A stretch of DNA of 49,744 bases from Luteimonas aestuarii (GTDB taxonomy: Bacteria; Pseudomonadota; Gammaproteobacteria; Xanthomonadales; Xanthomonadaceae): positions 1 through 49,744 of the forward strand of contig NZ_SMTF01000021.1 in assembly GCF_004357985.1 (NCBI RefSeq). The letters are read 5' to 3'. Below the pieces are notes generated by a model. It saw nothing but the letters and a program-made list of their open reading frames with translations. It ran no database searches and was not told the DNA's origin. Each line of letters begins with the position of its first letter. The first letter of the stretch is position 1. Positions 7,649-16,953 of the stretch are shown in pieces. The position numbers and the translations under genes were made by a program.

Positions 7649-9940
7649 TCAACGCACCACCTCGAATCGCGCCTCCAGTTCCGCCGTCGAGCTGCCCCCC
7701 ACGAACACCGTGAACGTGCCTGGCTCGACCACCTTGCGCAGTCCGGCATCCAGCAGCGCCATGTCGGCGAAGCCGAGGTCGAAGGTCACCGTGCGCGACT
7801 CGCCCGGCTGCAGCGCCACGCGCTGGAAGCCGCGCAACCTGCGGACCGGCTGGGTCACGCTGGCCACGTCGTCGCGAAGATAGAGCTGCACCACTTCCTC
7901 GCCTGCGCGCTGGCCGGTGTTGGTCACGCGCACGCTGACCTGCTGCTGCAGCGCATCCTTAGACACGCGCGGGCTTGCCACCTGCACCGCGTCGTAGGCG
8001 AACGTGGTGTAGCTGAGCCCATGGCCGAACGGATACAGCGGCGTCCACGGCACGTCGATGTACTTGCTGGTGTACTTCTCTTCCTCGCTGGGCGGGCGGC
8101 CGGTGTTGCGGTGCGAATGGAAGATCGGGATCTGGCCGACGTTGCGCGGGAAGGTCACCGGCAGCTTGCCCGAGGGATTGACGTCGCCGAACAGCACGTC
8201 GGCAATCGCATTGCCGCCTTCCACGCCCGGGAACCACGCCTCCAGCACCGCGCCCACCTTGCCCTGCAGCGCACCGATCGACAGCGGCCGCCCGTTGAGC
8301 AGCACCACCACCACCGGCTTGCCGGTCGCGGCGATCGCCAGCGCCAGGTCTTCCTGCGCGCCCGGCAGGTCCAGCGAGGTGCGGTTGTGCGCTTCCGCAC
8401 TCATGTCCGGATGCTCGCCGAGGAACATCACCACCGCATCGGCCTGCTGCGCCGCGCGGATGGCCTCGTCGAAACCGGACCGGTCACCGCCCTCGATGTC
8501 GGTGCCGGCGGCCACGACCAGGCGCGTGCCCTCGCCCAATGCCGCCTGCAAGCCTTCGAGTGGCGTGACCACGTCTTCCTGGCGCCCGGCGACCGCCCAG
8601 TTGCCCAGCATCGCCTGCCGGTGTTCGGCCAGCGGACCGATCACGGCCAGCGTCGGCAGCGACTTCGACAGCGGCAGGGTGGCGTTGTCGTTCTCCAGCA
8701 GCACGAAGGACTTCTGCGCCAGGCGTCGAGCCGCTTCGCGCTGCTCGGGGTTGAGTGTCAGCGCGGCCTCGCGCGCCGGATCCTTGCAATAGCGGTACGG
8801 GTCATCGAACAGGCCCGAGCGGTACTTCGCATTGAGCATGCGGCGCACGGCTTCGTCGATCTGTTCCATCGACACCCGGCCGTCCGCGATCGCCGCCGGC
8901 AGGTCTTCGTAGTAGATGCGGCTGACCAGGTCGATATCGACACCGGCGTTGATGCCCAGCGCCCCGGCTTCCTGCCGGTTGGCGGCCACGCCGTGCGGCA
9001 TCAGCTCCATGATCCCGGTGTAGTCGCTGACCAGCACGCCGTCCCAGCCCCACTGCCCGCGCAGCAGGCCATTGATCAGGCCGCCGTGTGCATGCATGGG
9101 CACGCCGCCGACGTCGTTGAACGCGGCCATGATCGACTGCACGCCCGCATCCACCGCAGCCTTGAACGGCGGCAGGTAGACCTCGTGCAGGGTGCGCTCG
9201 GAGATTTCGGCGGTGTCGTAATCGCGGCCGCCGTCGGCGGCGCCGTAGGCAACGAAATGCTTGGCAGTGGCCAGCACCGTGTCCGGGGCGGCCAGGTCGT
9301 CGCCCTGGAAGCCCTGCACCCGCGCGGTGGCGAGTACGGCGCCAAGGTACGGGTCCTCGCCCGCCCCCTCGACGATGCGGCCCCAGCGCGGATCGCGCGA
9401 GACGTCCAGCACCGGCGCGAACACCCAGTGGATGCCATGGGCCGACGCCTCGACCGCGGCATGGCGCGCGGCGATGCGGACTTCCTCGACATCGAAGCTT
9501 GCGGCCTCGCCCAGCGGCACCGGGAACAGCGTGCGGTGCCCGTGGATCACGTCGTAGGCGAAGATCAGCGGGATGCCGAGGCGGGTCTCCTCCACCGCGA
9601 TCTTCTGCAGGCGGCAAGTCAGCTCGACGCCGTGGGTGCCGAAGAACGAGCCGATCTCGCCGCGGCGGATCTGGTCCTCGTTGCCGGCCATCGCCTCAGG
9701 CCCGGTGTGGTTGCCCACGCCCGGCGGCTGGTTGAGCTGGCCGAGCTTTTCCTCCAGCGTCATCTTCGCCATCAAGGCATCGACGAAGGCGCGCTCGGCG
9801 GCGCGGTCGCCGGCCGAGGAGAACGCCGCCTTCGGAGTGCCTGCGGATGCGTCACCGCCCGCGGCGGCGGGGGCTGTCAGCGCCACGGCCATGAGCCCCG
9901 CAAGGACAGCGTTGGATAGGGTGTCTGTTTCACGGGTCAT
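7649..9940 (-). CDS. bglX: GH3 beta-glucosidase (BglX-like)
   Basis: A periplasmic glycoside hydrolase of family 3, expected to remove glucose from the non-reducing end of oligosaccharides. It is about 763 residues, with a signal-peptide-like N-terminus. The (beta/alpha)8 domain contains RDPRWGRIVEGAGEDPYL, KHFVAYGAADGGRDYDT and GVLVSDYTG, where the Asp near residue 306 is the expected nucleophile. The alpha/beta sandwich carries KSFVLLENDNATLPL, GEHPDMSAEAHNR and GNAIADVLFGDVNPSGKLPVTFP, and a fibronectin-III-like domain ends the protein. ATG at 9940 is preferred because the GGGAGGGG ribosome site lies inside the longer frame starting at 9958. Operator site D is 31 bp upstream. It probably finishes hydrolysis of the glucanase products. 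Confidence 0.93.
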   Translation of the reverse strand: MTRETDTLSNAVLAGLMAVALTAPAAAGGDASAGTPKAAFSSAGDRAAERAFVDALMAKMTLEEKLGQLNQPPGVGNHTGPEAMAGNEDQIRRGEIGSFFGTHGVELTCRLQKIAVEETRLGIPLIFAYDVIHGHRTLFPVPLGEAASFDVEEVRIAARHAAVEASAHGIHWVFAPVLDVSRDPRWGRIVEGAGEDPYLGAVLATARVQGFQGDDLAAPDTVLATAKHFVAYGAADGGRDYDTAEISERTLHEVYLPPFKAAVDAGVQSIMAAFNDVGGVPMHAHGGLINGLLRGQWGWDGVLVSDYTGIMELMPHGVAANRQEAGALGINAGVDIDLVSRIYYEDLPAAIADGRVSMEQIDEAVRRMLNAKYRSGLFDDPYRYCKDPAREAALTLNPEQREAARRLAQKSFVLLENDNATLPLSKSLPTLAVIGPLAEHRQAMLGNWAVAGRQEDVVTPLEGLQAALGEGTRLVVAAGTDIEGGDRSGFDEAIRAAQQADAVVMFLGEHPDMSAEAHNRTSLDLPGAQEDLALAIAATGKPVVVVLLNGRPLSIGALQGKVGAVLEAWFPGVEGGNAIADVLFGDVNPSGKLPVTFPRNVGQIPIFHSHRNTGRPPSEEEKYTSKYIDVPWTPLYPFGHGLSYTTFAYDAVQVASPRVSKDALQQQVSVRVTNTGQRAGEEVVQLYLRDDVASVTQPVRRLRGFQRVALQPGESRTVTFDLGFADMALLDAGLRKVVEPGTFTVFVGGSSTAELEARFEVVR

Positions 9941-9971
9941 CGCCCCTCCCGGCGTCATCGATACGCCGGAA

Positions 9972-9985
9972 TGTAATCGTTTTCA
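9972..9985. promoter_or_regulatory. LacI-family operator, site D
   Basis: TGTAATCGTTTTCA lies 31 bp upstream of the chosen GH3 start, almost the same offset as sites B and C have from their genes. Confidence 0.72.
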
Positions 9986-10304
9986 GGCAAGGATGCACGG
10001 AACGGGTGCCCACTCGCCGGTCAGTTGGGCCCGGACGAAGAAAATTAGAGTTCTTCCACCAAGCTCTTGGAACACCTAAGGCGCCTGCCGTTTTCCGGCG
10101 CACGGGTAAAACCCAGGCCAGGGTCGGCGCCGTTTCGCTTGTGTCGAACGCGCGATGGTCTGTCCAGCGCAGGTTGGATGCCACCGAACCCAAGCGGATA
10201 TCGGGCCACGACTTGCAGTGCCATCGGGCCTGCGCCACCGCGCGGCGGCGCCTTCCCCTCGACCGGGGGAAGATCCAGGAAATGTCTCCGGGGCGACGCT
10301 CCGG
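9986..10304. other. Intergenic region without gene
   Basis: 319 bp between the GH3 upstream region and the stop of the YciI-like gene. It should hold the GH3 promoter. A short inverted repeat (CTTCCCC / GGGGAAG near 10254-10272) belongs loosely to the GC-rich repeat family of the window. No ORF with family-like features or RNA gene was seen. Confidence 0.5.
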
Positions 10305-10604
10305 TCAGGGCAGCACCTTCCGGAACGGACGCACCTCGACCCGGGCGTACACGCCGGCCTCCACGTAGGGATCGGCCTGGGCCCACGCGCGCGCGGCCTG
10401 CAGGGATTCGAACTCGGCCACCACCAGGCTGCCGCTGAAACCGGCCGGCCCAGGATCCTCTGCATCGATGCGCGGGCATGGCCCGGCCAGCAGCAGCCGG
10501 CCCGCGTCGCGCAACGCCGTCAGCCGCTCGAGATGGCGCCCGCGCGCCTGCATGCGCGCCGCCAGCACGTCCTCGCCGTCGTAGCCTTCGATCGCGTACC
10601 ACAT
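10305..10604 (-). CDS. YciI-like protein
   Basis: A 99-residue member of the YciI family, small ferredoxin-fold proteins of unclear biochemical role. It opens MWYAIEGYDGEDV and contains RLTALRDAGRLLLAGPCP, a Gly/Ser loop (GFSGSLVVAEF) and an AQADPYVEAGVY helix, the normal order for the family. ATG at 10604 is chosen because a GGAGGTGG ribosome site precedes it; the frame remains open upstream without family similarity. YciI genes often lie near septation or chromosome-segregation genes in this lineage, and here scpA-scpB are divergent neighbours. Confidence 0.85.
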   Translation of the reverse strand: MWYAIEGYDGEDVLAARMQARGRHLERLTALRDAGRLLLAGPCPRIDAEDPGPAGFSGSLVVAEFESLQAARAWAQADPYVEAGVYARVEVRPFRKVLP

Positions 10605-11063
10605 CGCATCCACCTCCGGTCCGGGCAGGGATTGTAGGCGCGGTTCATGCCCCCGCTGGACAGCGCAAGCGACAGCACTTACCCTGAATCCCAGTTCCCG
10701 GGTACGAATGCAGCGCCTGTCGGCAGGTTCCGACACCCGATCCACCCAGATCCGCTGATCCTTCGCCCCGGTTCGACGCCCCTTTCGCAACCCGTCTTTC
10801 GCCGGCCCGGCCGTCGAGCGCGCGCTGCGCATGGACGTCGATCACCAGTCCCACGACTCCCGCGCCACCACGGCGTGGTCGTAGTGGTTGGACCGGCACC
10901 GGACGCCCGCTCGAAGCCAAGGCCCGCCGACCGTACGCGCGCCACCTTCGACTCCGGCGCCAGCAGTCACGGCAACGCCGCTTCAATTGCATCCACCGCA
11001 TCGGACCCCACGCACGGGGCCGCGCACAGAATCGCAGTGGCCCGGAGAGGGGCCGCAAACCCG
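10605..11063. other. Divergent intergenic region
   Basis: About 460 bp between the yciI-like start and scpA. A plus-strand frame stays open through it and continues into scpA, but its translation is Arg/Pro/His-rich with no ScpA similarity, so I treat it as non-coding. The scpA promoter probably lies here. No repeat or RNA gene was recognised. Confidence 0.5.
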
Positions 11064-11993
11064 ATGACCCAATCCGGTCCCGCCACCGCTCCCGATGCCT
11101 CCGAGGACAGCAGGCTGTCGCCTGCATCGGCGCCGCAGCAACAGGAAATGCCCCTGGCGATGGTGCACGGCCAGGCGGTGCTGCAGATGCCGCAGGACCT
11201 GTACATCCCGCCGGACGCGCTGGAGGTGATCCTCGAGGCGTTCGAAGGCCCGCTCGACCTGCTGCTGTACCTGATCCGCCGGCAGAACCTCGACATCCTC
11301 GACATCCCGGTCGCCGAGATCACCCGACAGTACGTCGACTACATCAACGTCATGCAGGAGCTGCGCTTCGAGCTGGCGGCCGAGTACCTGGTGATGGCCG
11401 CGATCCTGGCCGAGATCAAGTCGCGCATGCTGCTGCCGCGCCCGGTCAGCGAGGAAGGCGACGAGGGCGACCCGCGTGCCGACCTGGTCCGCCGCCTGCA
11501 GGAGTACGAACGCTTCAAGCAGGCCGCGGAAGACATCGACACCCTGCCCCGCATGGACCGCGACACCGCGACCGCGCACGCGCACGTGCCGGACCGCGCC
11601 TCGGTCAAGCTGCCGCCGCCGGTGGAACTGCGCGAGATGCTGCTGGCCCTGCACGACGTGCTCAAGCGCGCCGAGCTGCTGACCAGCCACGCGATCAAGC
11701 GCGACGCCCTGAGCGTGCGCCAGCGCATGGGCGAACTGCTGACGCGGCTCGAGGACGGTGCCTTCCACCGCTTCGAGGCCCTGTTCGATCCGCACGAAGG
11801 CAAGCTCGGCGTGGTGGTGACCTTCCTCTCGGTGCTGGAGCTCGCCAAGGAGCGCCTGCTCGACGTGGTACAGGAAGCCCCGCTGGCACCGATCTACGTC
11901 AAGTCCCTGGCCACCGGGCGCGGTGAAGGCGGAGCACTGGAGCTCTCCAGCGAATTCGACGACATCGACGCCGACAACGACACCCGCGCCTGA
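11064..11993 (+). CDS. scpA: Segregation and condensation protein A
   Basis: The kleisin subunit of the SMC-ScpAB condensin that compacts and helps segregate the chromosome. The product is about 309 residues. The signature N-terminal region EAFEGPLDLLLYLIRRQNLDILDIPVAEITRQYVDYI begins near residue 57, followed by AAEYLVMAAILAEIKSRMLLPRP. The C-terminal winged-helix segment has FLSVLELAKERLLDVVQEAPLAPIYV. ATG at 11064 has a GGAGAGG ribosome site; ATG at 11148 is an alternative that would remove an unconserved 28-residue leader. It lies 35 bp before scpB in a three-gene unit with rluB. Confidence 0.95.
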   Translation: MTQSGPATAPDASEDSRLSPASAPQQQEMPLAMVHGQAVLQMPQDLYIPPDALEVILEAFEGPLDLLLYLIRRQNLDILDIPVAEITRQYVDYINVMQELRFELAAEYLVMAAILAEIKSRMLLPRPVSEEGDEGDPRADLVRRLQEYERFKQAAEDIDTLPRMDRDTATAHAHVPDRASVKLPPPVELREMLLALHDVLKRAELLTSHAIKRDALSVRQRMGELLTRLEDGAFHRFEALFDPHEGKLGVVVTFLSVLELAKERLLDVVQEAPLAPIYVKSLATGRGEGGALELSSEFDDIDADNDTRA

Positions 11994-12028
11994 CCCGCGC
12001 AACGCACACACCGGATACCGCACGACCG

Positions 12029-12913
12029 ATGGACCAAGCCCTGATCAACCGTATCGTCGAAGCCGCCCTGCTGGCGGCCAGCCAGCCGCTCACCCTGGTG
12101 CAGCTCAACGGTTTGTTCCCGCTGGACGAGCCCGCGCCCGATGGCAGCGTGCAGCAGGCGCTGGCCGACCTGCAGGCCGCCTGCGCCGACCGCGGGGTGG
12201 AACTAGTGGAGGTGGCCTCCGGCTGGCGCTACCAGGTCAAGGCCGACGTGCACCCCTGGGTGGCGCGGCTGTGGACCGAACGCCAGGTGAAATACACACG
12301 CGCCACGCTGGAAACGCTGGCGCTGATCGCCTACCGCCAGCCGATCACCCGCGGCGAGATCGAGCAGGTGCGCGGCGTGGCGGTGAACAGCAACATCATC
12401 AAGGCGCTGGAAGAGCGCGAATGGATCCGCGTGGTCGGGCATCGCGACATCCCGGGCCGCCCGGAACTGCTGGGCACCACCAAGGGCTTCCTCGACTATT
12501 TTGGCCTCAAGCGCCTCGACGAGCTGCCGCCCCTGTCGGAACTGAAGGACTTCGGCGAACTGGAGCCGCAGTTCGAATTCGGCGACGCGCCGCGCGCCGT
12601 CGGCGACGTCGCCTCACCCGATGGCGACACCCACTCCGGCACGCTGGAACACGTCGACGACCCCGATGCCGGAACCAGCGCCGACGCTTCCGGCCTTGCG
12701 GGCGGCGCCGACTTCGCCGCCAACGACGACGGCAGCGACGAAGGCGACGCGCCCACCGACAACGGCGACGACCCGCAGGCCGACGACCAGGGCCACGAAG
12801 ACGCCGGCGACGACGACAGCGACACCCCACCGACTTCGCCGGACGACGGCGACGCGCACAACGCAACCAACGCCCCCGCCGACGATGGCGACGGCACCCG
12901 GAGCAACGCATGA
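12029..12913 (+). CDS. scpB: Segregation and condensation protein B
   Basis: ScpB, the winged-helix partner of ScpA in the SMC complex. The first 185 residues hold the two winged-helix domains (INRIVEAALLAASQPLTLVQL; LETLALIAYRQPITRGEIEQVRGV; GRPELLGTTKGFLDYFGL). The remaining 110 residues are an unusually long, low-complexity acidic tail rich in Asp, Ala and Gly, probably disordered. The stop overlaps the rluB start (ATGA), suggesting translational coupling. The total of 294 residues is long for ScpB only because of this tail. Confidence 0.95.
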   Translation: MDQALINRIVEAALLAASQPLTLVQLNGLFPLDEPAPDGSVQQALADLQAACADRGVELVEVASGWRYQVKADVHPWVARLWTERQVKYTRATLETLALIAYRQPITRGEIEQVRGVAVNSNIIKALEEREWIRVVGHRDIPGRPELLGTTKGFLDYFGLKRLDELPPLSELKDFGELEPQFEFGDAPRAVGDVASPDGDTHSGTLEHVDDPDAGTSADASGLAGGADFAANDDGSDEGDAPTDNGDDPQADDQGHEDAGDDDSDTPPTSPDDGDAHNATNAPADDGDGTRSNA

Positions 12914-14475
12914 CCAAGCAACACCCCGCTGCCGACAAGGGCAGCCGCAAACTGTCGCTCAAGCGCGACACCACCGCCGCGCCGGACGCGCCGCGCCTGG
13001 AGGAACGCCTGCACAAGGTGCTGGCGCAGGCCGGGCTGGGATCGCGCCGCGCGCTGGAGCAGCGCATCGCCGACGGCCTGGTCAAGGTCAACGGTGAAAC
13101 CGCGCAGACCGGCATGTCGGTCAAGGCCGGCGACAAGATCGACATCGACGGCCGCACCTTCGTCGCCAGCGCGCTGACCGAACCCGCGCGCGTGCTGATC
13201 TACAACAAGCCCGAAGGCGAAGTCACCACGCGCGAGGACCCCGAAGGCCGCCCGACCATCTTCGAAGCGCTGCCGGCACTGAAGGGCGCGCGCTGGATCG
13301 CCATCGGCCGCCTCGACATCAACACCAGCGGCCTGCTGCTGCTGACCACCGACGGCGAACTCGCCAATGCGATGATGCACCCCTCGTACGAGGTCGAACG
13401 CGAGTACGTGGTGCGCGTGCGTGCGCCGGAAGGCGAAGAGACCGTGGCCGACAAGATCGTCGACCGCCTGCGCCGCGGCGTGGCGCTGGACGACGGCCCG
13501 GCGAAGTTCGACGAGATCGAACGCATCGGCGGCACCGATTCGAACGAATGGTTCCGCGTGGTGGTCAAGGAAGGCCGCAACCGCGAGGTGCGCCGCCTGT
13601 GGGAATCGCAGGGCTGCCAGGTCAGCCGGCTCAAGCGTACCCGCTACGGCAAGGTCGCGCTGCCGCAGCCGCTGCTGCGCGGCCAGTCGCAGGAGCTGGC
13701 GGCCGCCCAGGTCGAAGCGATGCGCAAGGAACTGAAGCTGGAGGAAGGCCCGCCACCGGCGCTGACGCTGCAGCCGGTGATCGGCCAGCGCAAGGCCGCC
13801 AAGGCCACCGTGCACGTGGGCGGCGGCCGCAGCGGCAGCGCCTACGTCAACGGCCACAACACCGCCGACGAAGGCCGCGAGCTGCGCCGCTTCGACCACG
13901 TGCGCGAGGATCGCGGCCGCCGCGGCCAGCGCAGGCCGTCCGGCGGACTGACGGTCAGTGGCGAGCAGGCCGCCAAGCAGTCGCAGAAGCCGTTCAAGCA
14001 GCGCAAGGACAAGGGCGCGCGCGCACTTCCCGAGGGTAACCCGGCCGCGTTCCGCACCTGGTACGTGCCCGATGGCGTCGACACCGGCCCGTCCGGGCAT
14101 CGCAATGCCGATGGCCGTGGCCCGAAGAAGCCTTACAACAAGAACAAGCGTCCCGGTCAGGGCGCGAGCCAGGGTGCGCAGCGCGGTGGCGGTCCCGGCG
14201 GCGGCGCACGCAAGCAGGCCGCGCGTCCCTACGGCCATCCCGACAGCGCGCCGAGTTTCCCCTCGGACCACGCGCATGGCGGTGGTTTCAATCCGTATGG
14301 CGACCGTCCGCGCAGTCCGCGTCCGGGCGGCAACCGTCCGGGCGGCAATCGCCCCGGCGGCAACGGGCCTGGAGGCAATCGTCCCGGCGGCAGCAAGCCC
14401 GGCAATGGCCCGCGCGGTCCACGCCCCGGTGGCGGCGGCAACCGCGGTGGCGGCAACCGCGGCGGCAATCGCTGA
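12910..14475 (+). CDS. rluB: 23S rRNA pseudouridine synthase RluB with long Gly/Arg tail
   Basis: Pseudouridine synthase of the RsuA/RluB/E/F family, expected to modify 23S rRNA (U2605 in E. coli numbering). It is 521 residues. An S4 RNA-binding domain lies at about 30-90 (LHKVLAQAGLGSRRALEQRI), and the catalytic domain has GRLDINTSGLLLLTTDGELAN with the catalytic Asp, and the GRNREVRRLWESQGCQVSRLKR segment. From about residue 290 the protein is a basic, Pro/Gly/Arg/Asn-rich tail ending in repeated GGNRPGGNR units, likely disordered and RNA-binding. ATG at 12910 overlaps the scpB stop. The frame is open upstream, but that part only shadows scpB. Confidence 0.93.
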   Translation: MTKQHPAADKGSRKLSLKRDTTAAPDAPRLEERLHKVLAQAGLGSRRALEQRIADGLVKVNGETAQTGMSVKAGDKIDIDGRTFVASALTEPARVLIYNKPEGEVTTREDPEGRPTIFEALPALKGARWIAIGRLDINTSGLLLLTTDGELANAMMHPSYEVEREYVVRVRAPEGEETVADKIVDRLRRGVALDDGPAKFDEIERIGGTDSNEWFRVVVKEGRNREVRRLWESQGCQVSRLKRTRYGKVALPQPLLRGQSQELAAAQVEAMRKELKLEEGPPPALTLQPVIGQRKAAKATVHVGGGRSGSAYVNGHNTADEGRELRRFDHVREDRGRRGQRRPSGGLTVSGEQAAKQSQKPFKQRKDKGARALPEGNPAAFRTWYVPDGVDTGPSGHRNADGRGPKKPYNKNKRPGQGASQGAQRGGGPGGGARKQAARPYGHPDSAPSFPSDHAHGGGFNPYGDRPRSPRPGGNRPGGNRPGGNGPGGNRPGGSKPGNGPRGPRPGGGGNRGGGNRGGNR

Positions 14476-14717
14476 GCGACGCGGCTCCACGTCAGGGAAT
14501 GTCGACAGGCGCCGGAAGGCGCCTGCCGCGTACCCAGGCGGCTACGGCAAGGGCGTAAGTCGAGTCGCGGTGTCCTCACCGCGGCGCCACGCGGCAGCCA
14601 TGCCGCAAGCGCAGACAGCTTCGCCGTGGCGCGACTTCACCTCCACTTCACCGCCGCGCCATCGCCAGCCAACACCGCGGCGACATCCTGCACGCAGCGA
14701 ATCCAGTGGAGCGGTCG

Positions 14718-15803
14718 ATGCAGTGGGATGTGGTGGTGGTGGGCGCAAGTTTCGCGGGCGTGGCCTGCGCTTTGGCTGCACGGCGCGCGGGGCTGCGCGT
14801 CTGCGTGCTGGAGCGCAAGCGCGACCCCGGCATCAAGCTGCATACCACCGGCATCCTGGTACGCGAGGCGGTCAGCGCGGGTGTGCTGGGCCGGATACCG
14901 GAAGCATTGGTGCATCCCGTGTCCGACGTGCGCCTCTACGCACCCAACCTGCGCAGCACGCGCCTGTCGTCGCCCGGCTACCACTTCCTCACCACCGACA
15001 CGCCCAACCTGATGCGCTGGCTGGCCGGGCTGCTGGTGGACAGCGGCGCCGAGCTGCGGTTGATGCAATCGTTCACCGACGCGCGCGCGATCGACGGCGG
15101 CTGGCGGGTGGATGGCCTGGGCACCGCGCGCTGGCTGGTGGGCGCCGATGGCGCGAAGTCGCGCGTCGCCGCGCGAGCGGGCTTGCCCCCGGTGCGCGAT
15201 TTCCTTTACGGCGTGGAGCATGAGTTCAACGGCGCGACACTGGACGAGGATGCCCTGCACTGCTTCATCAGCCGCCGCTTCGCACCGGGCTACATCGGCT
15301 GGGCGACGCGCAACCCGGTAGGGGTGCAACTGGGGCTCGCGTTCCGGCATCGACCGGATCGGCGCGGCGTCCCCGACATCGACGCCTTCCTGCAGCGTGT
15401 CGGACCCATGCTCGGGGTGGACCCGAAACGCCGCCCCGACGCCACGCGCGCGGGACTGATCCCGTGCGGCGGACCGGTGGCGCCGTTGTCGGCGCCACGC
15501 GTGATCCTGACCGGGGACGCCGCCGGCATCGTCTCGCCGCTCACCGCCGGCGGCATCCATTCGGCGTGGTTGCACGGCGAGGCCGTGGGCAATGCCATCG
15601 CGGCACACCAGGTGCACGGCGCCGCGTCACCGGAGCGGGAGGCCGAACGGGTCGCACCGCGCTACCGGCTCAAGCGCCTGTTGCGCCATGCCTTCGATCG
15701 CTGGCAGATGGACTGGCCGTTCAATGTCATGATCGGCACGCCACCCCTGCGCCGGCTGGCAGAAGAGGTGTATTTCCATCGCAGCGCGAGAAGGCGGGAC
15801 TGA
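14718..15803 (+). CDS. FAD-dependent oxidoreductase, geranylgeranyl-reductase-like
   Basis: A flavoprotein of the PHBH-like fold, about 361 residues. The N-terminal dinucleotide-binding motif is VVVVGASFAGVACALAARRAG, followed by an Arg/Lys-containing second strand (VCVLERK). The late FAD-binding motif VILTGDAAGIVSPLTAGGIHSAW resembles geranylgeranyl reductase and related monooxygenase-type proteins. The substrate cannot be assigned. ATG at 14718 is preferred over the GTG at 14706 because a GGAG ribosome site ends 6 nt before it. It stands alone, 240 bp after rluB; that gap contains a small GGCGCC hairpin and no gene. Confidence 0.8.
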   Translation: MQWDVVVVGASFAGVACALAARRAGLRVCVLERKRDPGIKLHTTGILVREAVSAGVLGRIPEALVHPVSDVRLYAPNLRSTRLSSPGYHFLTTDTPNLMRWLAGLLVDSGAELRLMQSFTDARAIDGGWRVDGLGTARWLVGADGAKSRVAARAGLPPVRDFLYGVEHEFNGATLDEDALHCFISRRFAPGYIGWATRNPVGVQLGLAFRHRPDRRGVPDIDAFLQRVGPMLGVDPKRRPDATRAGLIPCGGPVAPLSAPRVILTGDAAGIVSPLTAGGIHSAWLHGEAVGNAIAAHQVHGAASPEREAERVAPRYRLKRLLRHAFDRWQMDWPFNVMIGTPPLRRLAEEVYFHRSARRRD

Positions 15804-15836
15804 CCGGCAGACCGTTGCCGTCGAGGCGGAGACAGG

Positions 15837-15886
15837 GTCGCTCCGCCGCCCCTCGCCCCTGCCCCTCTCCCGGAGGGAGAGGGCAG
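15837..15886. repeat. Intergenic mosaic repeat
   Basis: GC-rich stretch with an inner palindrome (CCCTCTCCC / GGGAGAGGG), related to segments at 26.2, 34.1 and 36.6 kb. It lies in the 270-bp gap between the convergent FAD-reductase and omega-amidase genes. A second motif in the gap (CCCGCGCAGGCGGG near 15949) recurs near 36463. Confidence 0.6.
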
Positions 15887-16074
15887 ACAAGTCGTTCACA
15901 GCCACGAGGAACATCTTCGTGCGGCGGATTCCCATGCCGTCAAACCCGCGCAGGCGGGCACCAATGGACGTTCCGGCGAAGCGTGGCGGGGCGCGCAGCG
16001 CGCACACAAGCGTCCTTGCGGGACGACGCCGGGCACGAGGAGTGCCCCCGGATGATCATGGCGAGCCGCAACCA

Positions 16075-16872
16075 TCACTCGATGGTAAACGCATCCCCAT
16101 CCAGCATCGCCGGGAAACGCTCGCGATGCGCGGCCAGCTCCTCGGCCAGCAGGGTCGTGGTCACCACCACTTCCTGGTCGGTGCATTCGCTCACCGGATG
16201 GCCGAGGAAATCGATGACCGCGCTGTCGCCCGAATACGCGATGCCGTTGCCATCGCTGCCCACGCGGTTGAGCCCGGCCACGTAGCAGAGGTTCTCAATC
16301 GCGCGCGCGCGCAGCAGCGTCTTCCATGGGTATGCGCGAGGTGCAGGCCAGTTGGCGACGTACAGCAGCAGGTCGTAGTCCAGACCGCCTGCGCGCTCCA
16401 CGTCGAAGCGGTTGCGCGAGAACACCGGGAAGCGCAGGTCGTAGCAGACCTGCGGGCACACGCGCCAGCCCTTCCACTCGACCGTCAGTCGCTCGCGCCC
16501 GGCGGCGTAGCGCTTGTGCTCGTTGGCATAGCGGAACAGGTGGCGCTTGTCGTAGTGCCGCAGGTTGCCGTCGGGCGTGGCCCACAGCAGGCGATTGAAC
16601 ACGGCATCGCCCACGCGCAGCTGCACGCTGCCGCACACGGCGGCGTCGAGCTTCGCGGCCTGCTCGCGCACCCAGGCCACCGTGGGCCCGTCCATGGTCT
16701 CGGCCTGGTCGATGGCATCGTTGCTGAAGCCGCTGGTGAAGGTTTCCGGCAGCAGTACCAGGTCCGTCAGCCCGCGCAGCGGCGCGACCAGGTTGCCGTA
16801 GTACGCACGGTTGCCGGCCGGGTCGTGCCACAGCGTGGCGCCCTGGACCAGTGAAATGCGGAGGTTGTCCAT
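16075..16872 (-). CDS. Omega-amidase, YafV/Nit2-like nitrilase family
   Basis: A 265-residue carbon-nitrogen hydrolase. The nitrilase triad is visible: Glu43 in LPETF, Lys109 in YDKRHLF and Cys143 in PQVCYDLRFPVF. The sequence is closest in pattern to YafV/Nit2 omega-amidases, which hydrolyse 2-oxoglutaramate or 2-oxosuccinamate. These amides arise when glutamine or asparagine donates its amino group to a 2-oxo acid. The gene lies 81 bp downstream of a methionine/glutamine aminotransferase on the same strand, the classic partner. Together they would reclaim methionine from 4-methylthio-2-oxobutanoate and pull the reaction forward. Confidence 0.92.
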   Translation of the reverse strand: MDNLRISLVQGATLWHDPAGNRAYYGNLVAPLRGLTDLVLLPETFTSGFSNDAIDQAETMDGPTVAWVREQAAKLDAAVCGSVQLRVGDAVFNRLLWATPDGNLRHYDKRHLFRYANEHKRYAAGRERLTVEWKGWRVCPQVCYDLRFPVFSRNRFDVERAGGLDYDLLLYVANWPAPRAYPWKTLLRARAIENLCYVAGLNRVGSDGNGIAYSGDSAVIDFLGHPVSECTDQEVVVTTTLLAEELAAHRERFPAMLDGDAFTIE

Positions 16873-16953
16873 GGATTGGCCGTAGTGCTCGATGCGAGGA
16901 TTGCATGGTAGCGGGATGACCGCTCGCCTGGACCGTGTATCACCAACCAGCAG

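Noticed and set aside
10647..11063. 139-codon N-terminal extension of scpA
   Set aside because: Composition is Arg/Pro-rich, not ScpA-like, and a good ribosome site precedes ATG 11064.
15804..16074. Possible small genes in the repeat-rich convergent gap
   Set aside because: Open frames are generated by GC-rich repeats; none has a ribosome site or protein-like composition.
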